Shown in pieces: positions 35,612-43,538 of a stretch of 64,000 nucleotides of DNA. Position 1 is the stretch's first letter. Every line of letters starts with the position of its first letter. The position numbers and the translations under genes are program-made. The notes beneath the pieces were generated by a model. The model did not search any database and was not told where the DNA came from. It worked only from the letters and a program-made list of their open reading frames with translations. The stretch is from Streptomyces kanamyceticus (GTDB lineage Bacteria > Actinomycetota > Actinomycetes > Streptomycetales > Streptomycetaceae), in NCBI RefSeq assembly GCF_008704495.1, contig NZ_CP023699.1:124001-188000 (forward strand). Direction: 5' to 3'.

Positions 35612-35974
35612 ATGCCCACCTTCGCCGCACCGGCCCTCGCCGTCTTCCTGTCCTGCACGGCCCTCGCCCACTTCGTCTTCCCCGCCTACTTCCGCACCCT
35701 GGTCCCCGCCTGGCTGCCCTCCCCCGCCATCATCGTCGCCGCCGGCGCGGTCGCCGAACTGGCCGTCGCGGCGCTCCTGTTCGTCCCGCCGACGCGGACG
35801 GCGGGCGGCTGGGCCGCGACCGCACTGATCGCCGCCTTCCAGGTGTCCCACCTGGACGCCGCCCGCCACACACGGTCCGCGACGCGGCCTCTGGACTCCC
35901 CGTGGGGCGTGACGGCGCGCCTCTGTGTGAACGCCGGATATCTCGGCTGGGCCGCCGGGATCGCCATGTGCTGA
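35612..35974 (+). CDS. DoxX-like small membrane protein
   Basis: A 120-residue protein with four hydrophobic segments: LAVFLSCTALAHFVFPAYF, SPAIIVAAGAVAELAVAALL, ATALIAAFQVSHLDAARH and LCVNAGYLGWAAGIAM. The N-terminal helix and ARLxxNAGYLGWA end match the DoxX-like group of actinobacterial membrane proteins of unknown role. It is divergent from the AraC gene, which may regulate it. The convergent small gene ends 12 bases away. Confidence 0.75.
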   Translation: MPTFAAPALAVFLSCTALAHFVFPAYFRTLVPAWLPSPAIIVAAGAVAELAVAALLFVPPTRTAGGWAATALIAAFQVSHLDAARHTRSATRPLDSPWGVTARLCVNAGYLGWAAGIAMC

Positions 35975-35985
35975 TCAGGCCACCG

Positions 35986-36218
35986 TCAGGTCAGTCGGCC
36001 CAGCAGGTCCGCGCAGGCCGTCGCCTCATCGGTATGGCGCGTGACGGGATGGTGCGCACCCCGTTCGAACACGCCGATCTCCCACGCCCCGCCCTCCACC
36101 CTGCGCAGGTACCAGAAGTCCGGGGTGTGGGGACCGGTTCGTGGACGCCCTCGATCCAGTAGTAGCCGTGGGCCACGTGCGCGGCGCGCAGGGCCGCCCG
36201 CAGTTCTCGGACGTCCAC
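35986..36218 (-). pseudogene. Small gene downstream of the TNT toxin, frameshifted (possible immunity gene)
   Basis: GTG 36218, with GGAGGA upstream, begins VDVRELRAALRAAHVAHGYY and WIEGVHEPVPTP. The frame then changes; one frame over the sequence continues DFWYLRRVEGGAWEIGVFER, GAHHPVTRHTDEATACADLL and GRLT to a stop at 35986-35988. One extra C in the CCCC run near 36115 restores a single ~78-residue protein. I do not recognise a family. It begins 26 bases after the TNT-domain gene on the same strand. In Mycobacterium tuberculosis the TNT antitoxin gene also lies directly downstream of its toxin, so an immunity role is a reasonable hypothesis, not a homology call. Confidence 0.6.
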
Positions 36219-36244
36219 CGGTGCCTGTTCCTCCTCCGCCGCCG

Positions 36245-36952
36245 CTAGCCGTTGACGTTGACCGGCCGGAGGTAGTCGTGGTCGATGAGCCACTTCACGT
36301 TGAGGCGCTGACCCGCGCCCGGGTCGAGGAAGACCGGGTCGAGTTTGATCTGCTGGCCGCCGCCGGGCTGCTCGAACCAGGGGGCGATGCTGCCCTGCCA
36401 GACGTCGAAGGGCTTGTTGACCTCGTAGACGCGGTAGTCGCAGGCGAACGCGGCGTCCCTGGTGTTGAGGTTCTGCGGGGGCAGCGCGCGCTTCGCGTAG
36501 GAGTCACCCGCGGGCGCCAGGAAGGAGCCGAACTCCGAGCCGAACCGGTCGAGCCGTTCGCCCTCGTCCAGGCGCTCGGGGTGCTTGTCGACGTGGCCGT
36601 TGACCGTGCCGAAGCCGTCGTTGGGCGGGTACTTCCAGGTGCCGGTGTCCGCGGGGCCCTCCCAGTACTTCTTGAGGAAGGACTGCGGCGACAGCTTGCC
36701 GGTCCGCTTCCAGTTCTTCAGGAGCGGGCCGACGGGGCGCTGCCACTTCTTGGGCAGCCAGGCCGGGCCGAGCCGGGCGTCCCCGTATAACTCGCCGGTG
36801 CACGGCTCGTGCGCCGCGGCGCTCGTCACCGGGGGCGCGGGCGCGGCGGATGCCGTGGCACTCGCGGCGGGGGCGGCCGCCACGGCGGTCGCGACCCCGA
36901 GCGTGGCCAGGACGGTACGGATGCGAATCCGGATCACACGGCTGTGGTCCAC
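36245..36952 (-). CDS. Secreted TNT-domain protein, predicted NAD+ glycohydrolase toxin
   Basis: A 235-residue protein with a Sec signal peptide (RIRTVLATLGVATAVAAAPA with ASA sites) and a C-terminal domain resembling the tuberculosis necrotizing toxin. Visible matches are KYPPNDGF, LDRFGSEFGSFLAPAGDSYA with KRALPP, the YRVYEVNKPFDVWQG strand, and APWFEQPGGGQQI (the QPGGGxQ loop). TNT hydrolyses NAD+; the Arg of DRFG and the Gln of QPGGG correspond by eye to residues known to matter in CpnT. It lacks a long delivery channel, unlike CpnT, so export is by Sec. The GTG start has GAGGAG upstream. A small frameshifted gene follows immediately. Confidence 0.82.
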   Translation of the reverse strand: MDHSRVIRIRIRTVLATLGVATAVAAAPAASATASAAPAPPVTSAAAHEPCTGELYGDARLGPAWLPKKWQRPVGPLLKNWKRTGKLSPQSFLKKYWEGPADTGTWKYPPNDGFGTVNGHVDKHPERLDEGERLDRFGSEFGSFLAPAGDSYAKRALPPQNLNTRDAAFACDYRVYEVNKPFDVWQGSIAPWFEQPGGGQQIKLDPVFLDPGAGQRLNVKWLIDHDYLRPVNVNG

Positions 36953-37200
36953 TCGTCAACTCCTCATACGGGTGCGTCGTGTTGGTACGTGTGATCACCA
37001 CGGATCACTCGCTCACCGTATAAGGGTGGTGGCGCTACGTGGTCAATCCGCCTTGTTTCGCGCCTTTGTTGGCCGATTCCCGGCAGGTGACCGGGACACG
37101 GACCTGGCGCGCACACGCCGCGCGCGGAGCTTGTCCGCGCGGGCGTGCACGGGGCACTGTGTCTGCCACATCCGTCACCACCGACACGCGAGGTGCAGGC

Positions 37201-38427
37201 ATGAGCAGCGGAGCAGGATCGGCCGGGGACTCGGGGAGCGGTTGGGGTCGGCGGCGGTTCATCGGAGCGCTCGCGGCGGTGGCCGCGACCGGCACGACGA
37301 CCACGGCGGCAGCCTGCACGGCGGCCGCGCTACCGGACCGGGAGCCCGGCGACCCGAGCGCCTCGCCCCGGCGCCGTCCGCGCGACGCACGGCAGTTGCT
37401 CCTCGGGACGTACACCTCGCAGGCGGGCGGCGGAAAGGGGATCGGCCTGGCGACGTACGACGACGCGACGGGGCAGATCACCGGCACGGGGACGCTGACC
37501 GGCGTGCCCGACCCCTCCTATCTGGCACTGCACCCCTCGGGCCGGACGCTGTACGCGGTCAACGAGCAGGAGAAGGGCACCGTGACAGCGGTGGCGCTCG
37601 CGGCCGACGGGGAAGGGCCGCACACGGTCCTCAACACCCGCGCGACCGGCGGCGCGGCCCCCTGCCATCTCTCCGTGCACCCCGGCGGCCGCTGGCTGCT
37701 CAGCGCCAACTACGGCTCCGGCAGCGTGAGCGTCCACCCGGTGGAGCAGTCGGGCGCGCTCGGCGAACGCACCGACCTCGTCACGCACTCCGCCCCTGAG
37801 CCCGGCCCCGGCCAGAACGGTCCGCACGCCCATCAGATCGTCACGGCGCCGGACGGCCGCCACGTCCTCGCCGTCGACCTCGGCAACGACACCGTCTACA
37901 CCTACCGCCTGGACCTCGAGGCGGGCAGGCTCAGCGAGGTGTCGCACGCGCGCCTGCGGCCCGGCGCGGGGCCGCGCCATCTCACCTTCCACCCCGAGGG
38001 TCGCTTCGCGTATCTGGCCGACGAACTGGACAACACGGTCGTCGTCTGCGCTTACGACCCCGCCACCGGCCGCCTCACACCGGGCGAGCCCCAGCCGACG
38101 GGCACCGGCGACGGCACCTCCTATCCGGCGCAGATCCTGGTGACGCGCGAGGGGCGGTTCGCCTTCCTCGCCAATCGCGGGCACAACAGCATCACGCGGT
38201 ACGCCGTCGAGGGCGGCGGCGCCCGGCTGCGGCTCCTGGACACGGTGGACGTCGGCGGCGACTTCCCGCGTCAGATCGCCTTCTCCCCGTCCGAGCGGCT
38301 GCTGTTCGCCGCGAACCAGAAGTCGAGTTCGGTGAGCGTCTTCCAGGTCGACGGGCGCAGCGGCGAACTCCGGCTCGCGGGCGTCCCGTTCGCCGCGCCT
38401 GTCGCCGTGTGCGCGTTGCCGCTCTGA
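37201..38427 (+). CDS. Lactonase family (6-phosphogluconolactonase/YbhE-like beta-propeller), Tat-exported
   Basis: A 408-residue protein. The twin-arginine signal is GRRRFIGALAAVAATGTTTT. A seven-bladed propeller follows with repeated DPSYLALHPSGRTLYAVNEQ, PCHLSVHPGGRWLLSANYGS, PRHLTFHPEGRFAYLADELD and PRQIAFSPSERLLFAANQKS segments. YbhE-type enzymes hydrolyse 6-phosphogluconolactone in the cytoplasm; the Tat signal here points to an extracytoplasmic role on another lactone. Start ATG 37201 leaves a normal signal length; upstream in-frame starts add 54 unlikely residues. The 248 bp before it hold no gene. Confidence 0.88.
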   Translation: MSSGAGSAGDSGSGWGRRRFIGALAAVAATGTTTTAAACTAAALPDREPGDPSASPRRRPRDARQLLLGTYTSQAGGGKGIGLATYDDATGQITGTGTLTGVPDPSYLALHPSGRTLYAVNEQEKGTVTAVALAADGEGPHTVLNTRATGGAAPCHLSVHPGGRWLLSANYGSGSVSVHPVEQSGALGERTDLVTHSAPEPGPGQNGPHAHQIVTAPDGRHVLAVDLGNDTVYTYRLDLEAGRLSEVSHARLRPGAGPRHLTFHPEGRFAYLADELDNTVVVCAYDPATGRLTPGEPQPTGTGDGTSYPAQILVTREGRFAFLANRGHNSITRYAVEGGGARLRLLDTVDVGGDFPRQIAFSPSERLLFAANQKSSSVSVFQVDGRSGELRLAGVPFAAPVAVCALPL

Positions 38428-38520
38428 CGCTCTGCGGGACGTGAGGTGTGTCGCCCTCGGGCCGGGGGGCTGGTCGCGCAGTTCCCCGCTCCGGGCTCGC
38501 ACCCATGGCAGGGTGGACGA

Positions 38521-39033
38521 ATGACGACGAACTTGCCCCACGACGACCTGCTCGCGGCGAAGGCTCTCGTCTACGACCCCTGCGGGTTCGTCTGCTCGGA
38601 GCCGGTCGCCGAGGCGGAGAGCGCCGAGTACGCCGCGCACACGTTCACCTTGGACGGTCTCTCCGTGCGGTTCCGCGTGGCCAGGACGACACCGACCAAG
38701 GTCGGCCAGTTCGTCACCGTTTGGAAGAGGTCCCCCGGGGGACCCATTGAGCCCTACGACGCCGAGGACCCTGTCGACCTCTTCGTCATCAGCGCGCGTG
38801 ACGATCAGCACTTCGGCCAGTTCGTGTTCTCCATGGACGCGCTCCGCAGGCACGGGGTCGTCGCGGTGAACGGTTCGGGCGGGAAGCGGGCCTTCCGTGT
38901 CTATCCGCCCTGGGTGACCACCACCAACCGGCAGGCAGGACGAGCGCAGGAGTGGCAGCTCGGCCACTTCCTGGACATCGGCCGGGGCGGGTCCTTCGAC
39001 TCCGCCCGCGCCCGGGAGCTCTACCACCCGTAG
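38521..39033 (+). CDS. MepB family protein
   Basis: A 170-residue protein matching the MepB family first seen beside the MepA efflux pump of Staphylococcus aureus. It has EYAAHTFTLDGLSVRFRVAR, TPTKVGQFVTVWKR, DLFVISARDDQHFGQFVFSM and GKRAFRVYPPWVTT near the C-terminus. No biochemical activity is established for the family. ATG 38521 is chosen as it follows GGGTGGACGA; an in-frame start at 38446 is less likely. There is no efflux-pump neighbour here. Confidence 0.82.
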   Translation: MTTNLPHDDLLAAKALVYDPCGFVCSEPVAEAESAEYAAHTFTLDGLSVRFRVARTTPTKVGQFVTVWKRSPGGPIEPYDAEDPVDLFVISARDDQHFGQFVFSMDALRRHGVVAVNGSGGKRAFRVYPPWVTTTNRQAGRAQEWQLGHFLDIGRGGSFDSARARELYHP

Positions 39034-39058
39034 CCGCCTCGCGAGGAGGGGTAATGCC

Positions 39059-39346
39059 ATGAGCACGGAGATGACCGTTCTGCTGGTCATCGCGGGCGTC
39101 GTCGTGGTCGCGACGCTCGCGATGGCCGTGACGCTGCTCGTCCGTCTCGTCCGCACCCGTCGCCTCCTGCGCGACGCCGGGATTCCCGTCGAGCGGCAGT
39201 GGGTGTTCTGGGGTGCGGTCGCCTATCTCGTACTGCCCGCGGACCTGCTGCCCGATCCCGTCTTCCTCGACGACATCGGGGTGCTCCTGCTGGCGCTGCG
39301 GTCCCTGCGGTCAGCCGCCGACAGGGCGTCCGCGCCGGACGGCTGA
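39059..39346 (+). CDS. DUF1232 (YkvA-like) small membrane protein
   Basis: A 95-residue protein. An N-terminal membrane helix, MTVLLVIAGVVVVATLAMAV, is followed by the DUF1232 core AYLVLPADLLPDPVFLDDIG, whose P-DLIPD-like motif defines the family. The function is unknown. It overlaps the convergent DUF2470 gene by 36 bases at the 3' ends. A short 25-bp gap follows MepB, so the two may be co-transcribed. Confidence 0.85.
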   Translation: MSTEMTVLLVIAGVVVVATLAMAVTLLVRLVRTRRLLRDAGIPVERQWVFWGAVAYLVLPADLLPDPVFLDDIGVLLLALRSLRSAADRASAPDG

Positions 39347-40021
39347 GAGGCGGGCCCGCGTCAGCAGGGCGTGCATGCAGTCCGTGACCTGACCGACGTC
39401 GTCCACGGGCTGGTGGAACGCGAGGCGCACATCGGCCTGGCTGCGGGCGCGTTCGAGGCGCAGGGTGATGCCGTGCCGGTCGATGGCGAGCGGGCGTACG
39501 CGTACGACGCCCTGGAGGCTTTCGGGGCTGACGAGGCGGGTGAGCTGTTCGACGGCGTCCGGGTGGGCGTCCGCGAGATGGGTGAGCAGGCGCGCCTCCG
39601 CCTCGGCGAGCGGGTCGGGCACGGTCAGGGCGAGTTCGTCCAGTTCGACGCCGAGGCGTCCGGTGGAGTCGTGCAGCACGACGCAGACCGGATCGAAGAT
39701 CAGGTGGTCCCCGCACTGCGTCAGCGCCCCGGAGAGCCACAGCCGGGCGCGGATCCGGTCCCTGACCGGCACCGGGGAGACGTCGGCGAACTCGATGAGC
39801 GTGGAAGGTTCGCCGTGCGGCGCGCAGATGAGGGCGGCGGCGAGCGCGCTGTCCTCGGGCGGGTGCAACTGAAGCCTGCCGTCGTCCATGACGCTGTGCG
39901 CGCCGACGAGTTCGTCCTTGCCGATCTCTGTGGTCACGGCACAGGACCATGCGGTGGCCAGCATGGAACGTGCGCGTGCTGCCGCTGTGGGCACGGTCGT
40001 GCTGCTGTGGCGGACACCCAT
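39311..40021 (-). CDS. DUF2470 domain protein, iron-regulated
   Basis: A 236-residue protein. The N-terminal part (DDGRLQLHPPEDSALAAALI, TLIEFADVSPVPVRDRIRAR, LWLSGALTQ) is a split-barrel-like region. The C-terminal DUF2470 segment (LLTHLADAHPDAVEQLTRLV, LAIDRHGITLRLE, RLAFHQPVDDVGQVTDCMHA) resembles heme-utilisation HugZ-type proteins. ATG 40021 is preferred over the TTG at 40027 because GGAGG lies 6 bases upstream. An iron box sits 12 bases before the start, so expression should rise on iron limitation. That supports a role in heme or iron acquisition. Confidence 0.85.
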   Translation of the reverse strand: MGVRHSSTTVPTAAARARSMLATAWSCAVTTEIGKDELVGAHSVMDDGRLQLHPPEDSALAAALICAPHGEPSTLIEFADVSPVPVRDRIRARLWLSGALTQCGDHLIFDPVCVVLHDSTGRLGVELDELALTVPDPLAEAEARLLTHLADAHPDAVEQLTRLVSPESLQGVVRVRPLAIDRHGITLRLERARSQADVRLAFHQPVDDVGQVTDCMHALLTRARLSAVRRGRPVGG

Positions 40022-40033
40022 CCTCAACCTCCA

Positions 40034-40052
40034 TTAGGTAAGCCTTGCCTAA
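40034..40052. promoter_or_regulatory. Iron box (DmdR/IdeR-type operator)
   Basis: TTAGGTAAGCCTTGCCTAA matches 15 of 19 positions of the actinobacterial iron box TTAGGTTAGGCTAACCTAA. It lies immediately upstream of the DUF2470 gene. DmdR1-type repressors bind such sites with Fe2+. Confidence 0.8.
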
Positions 40053-40160
40053 CTTATCGGAGATCGCGCGGCACTGCCAGTACGCCGAAGCCCCGCGCGG
40101 TGAACCGCGCGGGGCCGTGGCACATACGCCAGTTGACGCGTAGTGCGTCCGTCGGCGAGG

Positions 40161-40817
40161 TCAGTGCCCTCGGGCGATCCACTCCTCCAGGTGCGGCGCC
40201 TCCGCGCCGATCGTCGTGCTGTCGCCGTGCCCCGTGCGCACCACCGTCCCGGGCTCCAGCGTGAGCAGCCGGTCCTTGATGGACTCCACGATCGTCGGGA
40301 AGTCACTGAAGGAGCGGCCCGTCGCGCCGGGGCCGCCCGCGAAGAGCGTGTCGCCGGTGAAGACGGTGCCGAGGGCGGGGGCGTGCAGGCTGACCGCGCC
40401 GTGACAGTGGCCCGGCGTGTGCAGCACCTTCAAGGTGGTGCCCGCGACGGTCAGTTCCTGTCCGTCGGCGAGCTCGCCGTCGGGGGCGCGGTCGGGGTGG
40501 GTCCGCTTCCACAGCTCGGTGTCGGCGGGATGCAGCAGGATCGGCGCGCCGGTGCGGGCGGCGAGCGCGGGGGCCGCGTCGATGTGGTCGTCGTGGGCGT
40601 GCGTGCAGACGATGGCGACGAGCGTGCGCTCTCCCACCGCCGCGGCGATGGCGTCCGCGTCGTGCGCGGCGTCGATGACGATCGCCTCGCTGTCGTCGCC
40701 GACGATCCATACGTTGTTGTCGACCTCCCAGGTGCCGCCGTCGAGGGAGAACGTCCCCGACGTGACGAGGTGGTCGACGCGCGCGCCGGACGCGCCCGCA
40801 GCAGCTTCGGCCGCCAT
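40161..40817 (-). CDS. MBL-fold hydrolase of the mycothiol formaldehyde pathway
   Basis: A 218-residue metallo-beta-lactamase-fold protein. The zinc motif is IVCTHAHDDHIDAAP (HxHxDH), with further ligands in VLHTPGHCHGAVSLH and FTGDTLFAGGPGATG. Its ATG overlaps the stop of the S-(hydroxymethyl)mycothiol dehydrogenase gene (TGATG), so the two are coupled. In actinobacteria this conserved pair oxidises formaldehyde bound to mycothiol and then hydrolyses the formylmycothiol. The hydrolase assignment rests on context. Confidence 0.9.
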   Translation of the reverse strand: MAAEAAAGASGARVDHLVTSGTFSLDGGTWEVDNNVWIVGDDSEAIVIDAAHDADAIAAAVGERTLVAIVCTHAHDDHIDAAPALAARTGAPILLHPADTELWKRTHPDRAPDGELADGQELTVAGTTLKVLHTPGHCHGAVSLHAPALGTVFTGDTLFAGGPGATGRSFSDFPTIVESIKDRLLTLEPGTVVRTGHGDSTTIGAEAPHLEEWIARGH

Positions 40818-41902
40818 CAGAAGATCACCACCGAACGCAGGACGTCGCCGTGGTGCATCCGCTCGAAGGCCTTCTCCACATCCTCCAGGGCGATCGTCTC
40901 GGTGACGAACGCGTCCAGGTCGAGGCGGCCCTGCTGGTAGAGGTCGATGAGCATCGGGAAGTCGCGCGAGGGCAGGCAGTCCCCGTACCAGCTCGACTTC
41001 AGCGCACCGCCGCGCCCGAAGACGTCGAGGAGCGGCAGCTCGATCTTCATCTCCGGGGTCGGGACGCCCACCAGGACGACCGTGCCCGCCAGGTCCCGGG
41101 CGTAGAAGGCCTGCTCGTACGTCTCCGGACGGCCGACCGCCTCGATGACGACATCGGCGCCGTTGCCACCGGTCAGCTCGCGGATGGCCTCGACGGGATC
41201 GGCGGAGCGGGAGTTGACGGTGTGTGTGGCACCCAGCTCCTTCGCCGTCCGGAGCTTCTTGTCGTCGATGTCCACGGCGATGATCTTCGCGGCACCGGCC
41301 AGGCGCGCGCCCACCACCGCGGCGTTGCCCACGCCGCCGCAGCCGATGACGGCGACCGAGTCGCCCCGACCTACGTTGCCGGTGTTGATGGCGGCGCCGA
41401 TGCCCGCCATCACGCCGCAGCCGAGGAGGCCGGCGGCGGCAGGCGAGGCGGCCGGGTCGACCTTGGTGCACTGTCCCGCGGCGACCAGGGTCTTCTCGGC
41501 GAAGGCCCCGATGCCGAGCGCGGGCGACAGCTCGGTGCCGTCCGCGAGGGTCATCTTCTGCTTCGCGTTGTGCGTGTCGAAGCAGTACTGGGGGCGGCCG
41601 CGCAGACAGGCGCGGCACTGGCCGCACACCGCGCGCCAGTTGAGGATCACGTAGTCACCGGGGGCGACCTCGGTGACGCCCTCGCCCACCGACTCGACGA
41701 CGCCCGCCGCCTCGTGCCCGAGCAGGAACGGGAACTCGTCGTTGATCCCGCCCTCCCGGTAGTGCAGGTCGGTGTGACAGACCCCGCACGCCTGGATCTT
41801 CACCACGGCTTCCCCGGGGCCCGGGTCCGGCACCGTGATCGTCTCGATCCGTACCGGCTCGCCCTTCGCGCGCGCGATCACGCCCTGCACCTGCTGCGCC
41901 AT
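40817..41902 (-). CDS. mscR: S-(hydroxymethyl)mycothiol dehydrogenase (MSH-dependent formaldehyde dehydrogenase)
   Basis: A 361-residue zinc-dependent class III alcohol dehydrogenase. Catalytic zinc ligands are in [18 protein letters not shown] and [14 protein letters not shown]. The structural zinc Cys cluster is in [15 protein letters not shown] and RPQYCF, the NAD loop in [17 protein letters not shown]. The sequence ([34 protein letters not shown]) matches the mycothiol-dependent formaldehyde/nitrosothiol reductases (MscR/AdhE2). It oxidises the formaldehyde-mycothiol adduct and also reduces S-nitrosomycothiol in characterised relatives. It is coupled to the MBL hydrolase downstream. Confidence 0.94.
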   Translation of the reverse strand: MAQQVQGVIARAKGEPVRIETITVPDPGPGEAVVKIQACGVCHTDLHYREGGINDEFPFLLGHEAAGVVESVGEGVTEVAPGDYVILNWRAVCGQCRACLRGRPQYCFDTHNAKQKMTLADGTELSPALGIGAFAEKTLVAAGQCTKVDPAASPAAAGLLGCGVMAGIGAAINTGNVGRGDSVAVIGCGGVGNAAVVGARLAGAAKIIAVDIDDKKLRTAKELGATHTVNSRSADPVEAIRELTGGNGADVVIEAVGRPETYEQAFYARDLAGTVVLVGVPTPEMKIELPLLDVFGRGGALKSSWYGDCLPSRDFPMLIDLYQQGRLDLDAFVTETIALEDVEKAFERMHHGDVLRSVVIF

Positions 41903-42037
41903 GACTTCAGCCCTTCTTTCTCCGCATGTCTTACCGGCCCCATCGTTACAGGTCGGGCGGCGGGTGTCCGCAGCGGTGCACGAACGCGCGGCCGCGCGCC
42001 GTGACCACGCTCCCCGGCCGCGTCCTAGGGTGAGCGC

Positions 42038-42832
42038 GTGCGTGATCTAGCTGCCCAGGCCCTCCTGCCGGTCGACGCGGCACTCGCCGTCGCCCTGCTC
42101 CTCCTGCTGCTCGCCGCCGCGGCGACCGCGGCCCTGTTCCGGCTCTCCCCCGACGGCTCGCGCGAACGCGCCAGGGAGATCCTCGTCGCCGGGGTACGGG
42201 CGACGGCCCAGCTGGCGGCCGTCTCGCTGGTCATCGGCTGGGTGGTGCACCACACGGCGGCCCTGTACGCCTTCCTCCTGCTCATGCTCGCCGTGGCCAC
42301 CCGCACCGCGGGCCGCCGCGTCACGCCGAACCGCACCTGGTGGTGGGCGGCCGTGCCGATCGCAGGACCCGTCGTACCGGTGGTGACCGGCCTGACCCTG
42401 GCGGGGCTGCTCCCCGTACGGGGCATCGCCATGGTGCCGGTGACCGGCATCCTGATCGGCGGCGCGCTCACCGCGACGGTGCTCGCGGGCCGCCGCGCCC
42501 TCGATGAACTGCGCACCCGCAACGGCGAGTTCGAGGCAGGTCTCGCCCTCGGTCTCCTGGACCGCGACGCCCGCCTCGAAGTGGTCCGCCCGGCCGCGTC
42601 CGACGCCCTCCTGCCCGGCCTCGACCAGACCCGCACGGTGGGCCTGGTCACCCTCCCCGGCGCGTTCGTCGGCATGCTCCTGGGCGGCGCGTCCCCCGTG
42701 CTCGCCGGGGCGGTGCAGCTCTTCGTGCTGATCGCGCTGATGGCGGTCCAGGTGGTGTCGGTGGCAGTGACGGTGGAGCTCATCGCGCGGGGACGGCTGC
42801 ACCGGGCAGAACCGGACCGTCTGACAGCGTGA
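42038..42832 (+). CDS. FetB-like (UPF0014) ABC transporter permease
   Basis: A 264-residue membrane protein with about seven helices. It matches the FetB/YbbM family: [52 protein letters not shown] and [20 protein letters not shown]. In E. coli FetAB exports iron under oxidative stress; the ATPase partner FetA is not adjacent here. The GTG start 42038 follows AGGGTGAG. It ends one base before the convergent TetR gene stop. Confidence 0.88.
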   Translation: MRDLAAQALLPVDAALAVALLLLLLAAAATAALFRLSPDGSRERAREILVAGVRATAQLAAVSLVIGWVVHHTAALYAFLLLMLAVATRTAGRRVTPNRTWWWAAVPIAGPVVPVVTGLTLAGLLPVRGIAMVPVTGILIGGALTATVLAGRRALDELRTRNGEFEAGLALGLLDRDARLEVVRPAASDALLPGLDQTRTVGLVTLPGAFVGMLLGGASPVLAGAVQLFVLIALMAVQVVSVAVTVELIARGRLHRAEPDRLTA

Positions 42833-42833
42833 C

Positions 42834-43421
42834 CTAGGACGACGCCGCCGCGCGCTCACGCGCCGACCGGACGGCCAGCACGTTGTCGACCAGGCGCTCG
42901 GCCTCGGTCGACGGATCCATCGGCATGGTCAGGAGCGCACGCACGTAGGCCGGTGCCAGGACGAGCTCGAAGATGTCCAGCCAGGTCAGCACGGTGGCAC
43001 CGGCGGCGTCCAGGGTGGCCTGGATCTGCTGGATCCGGGGCTCCGCGAAGCCCCGCCCGTCCTGCTCGTCGCCACCGGCCCTGAGCAGGGCGCGGAAGAA
43101 GGCCAGATGGCCGGGCCTGGTCAGATCGGTGAGCAGGTTGGTGATCCAGGCGTGCAGATCGGCCCGCAGGTCACCGGTGGCGGGAAGCGGTGAGCGGCTG
43201 CCCAGCTCGTCCACGACCGCGTCGATGATCAGGCCGTCTGCGGTGCGCCAGCGCCGGTAGATGGTGGCGATGTGCACGCCGGAGCGGGCCGATACCTCCG
43301 CGATGTCGACCGTGCCGTCGGCGGATTCGGCAAGGAGTTCGCGGGTGGCCGCGCGCACGGCCTCACGGGTGCGGGCGGTGCGACCGCCGGGGCGGGCTGT
43401 CCCTGATGCTTGCGTCACCAC
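42834..43421 (-). CDS. TetR-family transcriptional regulator
   Basis: A 195-residue repressor. The HTH is DIAEVSARSGVHIATIYRRW, preceded by TREAVRAATRELLAES. The C-terminal domain is of the TetR_C_11-like type (WITNLLTDLTRPGHLAFFRA). It is divergent from the FAD monooxygenase at 43539, with a perfect palindrome at 43474-43490 between them. This is the standard arrangement of a repressor controlling a small-molecule oxygenase. Confidence 0.9.
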   Translation of the reverse strand: MVTQASGTARPGGRTARTREAVRAATRELLAESADGTVDIAEVSARSGVHIATIYRRWRTADGLIIDAVVDELGSRSPLPATGDLRADLHAWITNLLTDLTRPGHLAFFRALLRAGGDEQDGRGFAEPRIQQIQATLDAAGATVLTWLDIFELVLAPAYVRALLTMPMDPSTEAERLVDNVLAVRSARERAAASS

Positions 43422-43473
43422 CTCACCCTATCGCGAAACTCTTGCATTAGCGCGGCCGACGTGCGTAACCTAA

Positions 43474-43490
43474 ATGCGAAACATTCGCAT
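43474..43490. promoter_or_regulatory. Perfect palindrome, predicted TetR operator
   Basis: ATGCGAA-ACA-TTCGCAT is a 17-bp perfect dyad between the TetR gene and its divergent oxygenase. A related half-site, CGCGAAACTCTTGCATTAG, lies at 43431. The size and symmetry are typical of TetR-family sites. Confidence 0.75.
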
Positions 43491-43538
43491 CAGAGGCGAT
43501 GAGGTGCCTCTGAGATCGAAGCCGAACCGGAGGATCTC

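Noticed and set aside
37021..37200. N-terminal extension of the lactonase from 37039
   Set aside because: It would bury the Tat signal 70 residues in; ATG 37201 places it correctly.
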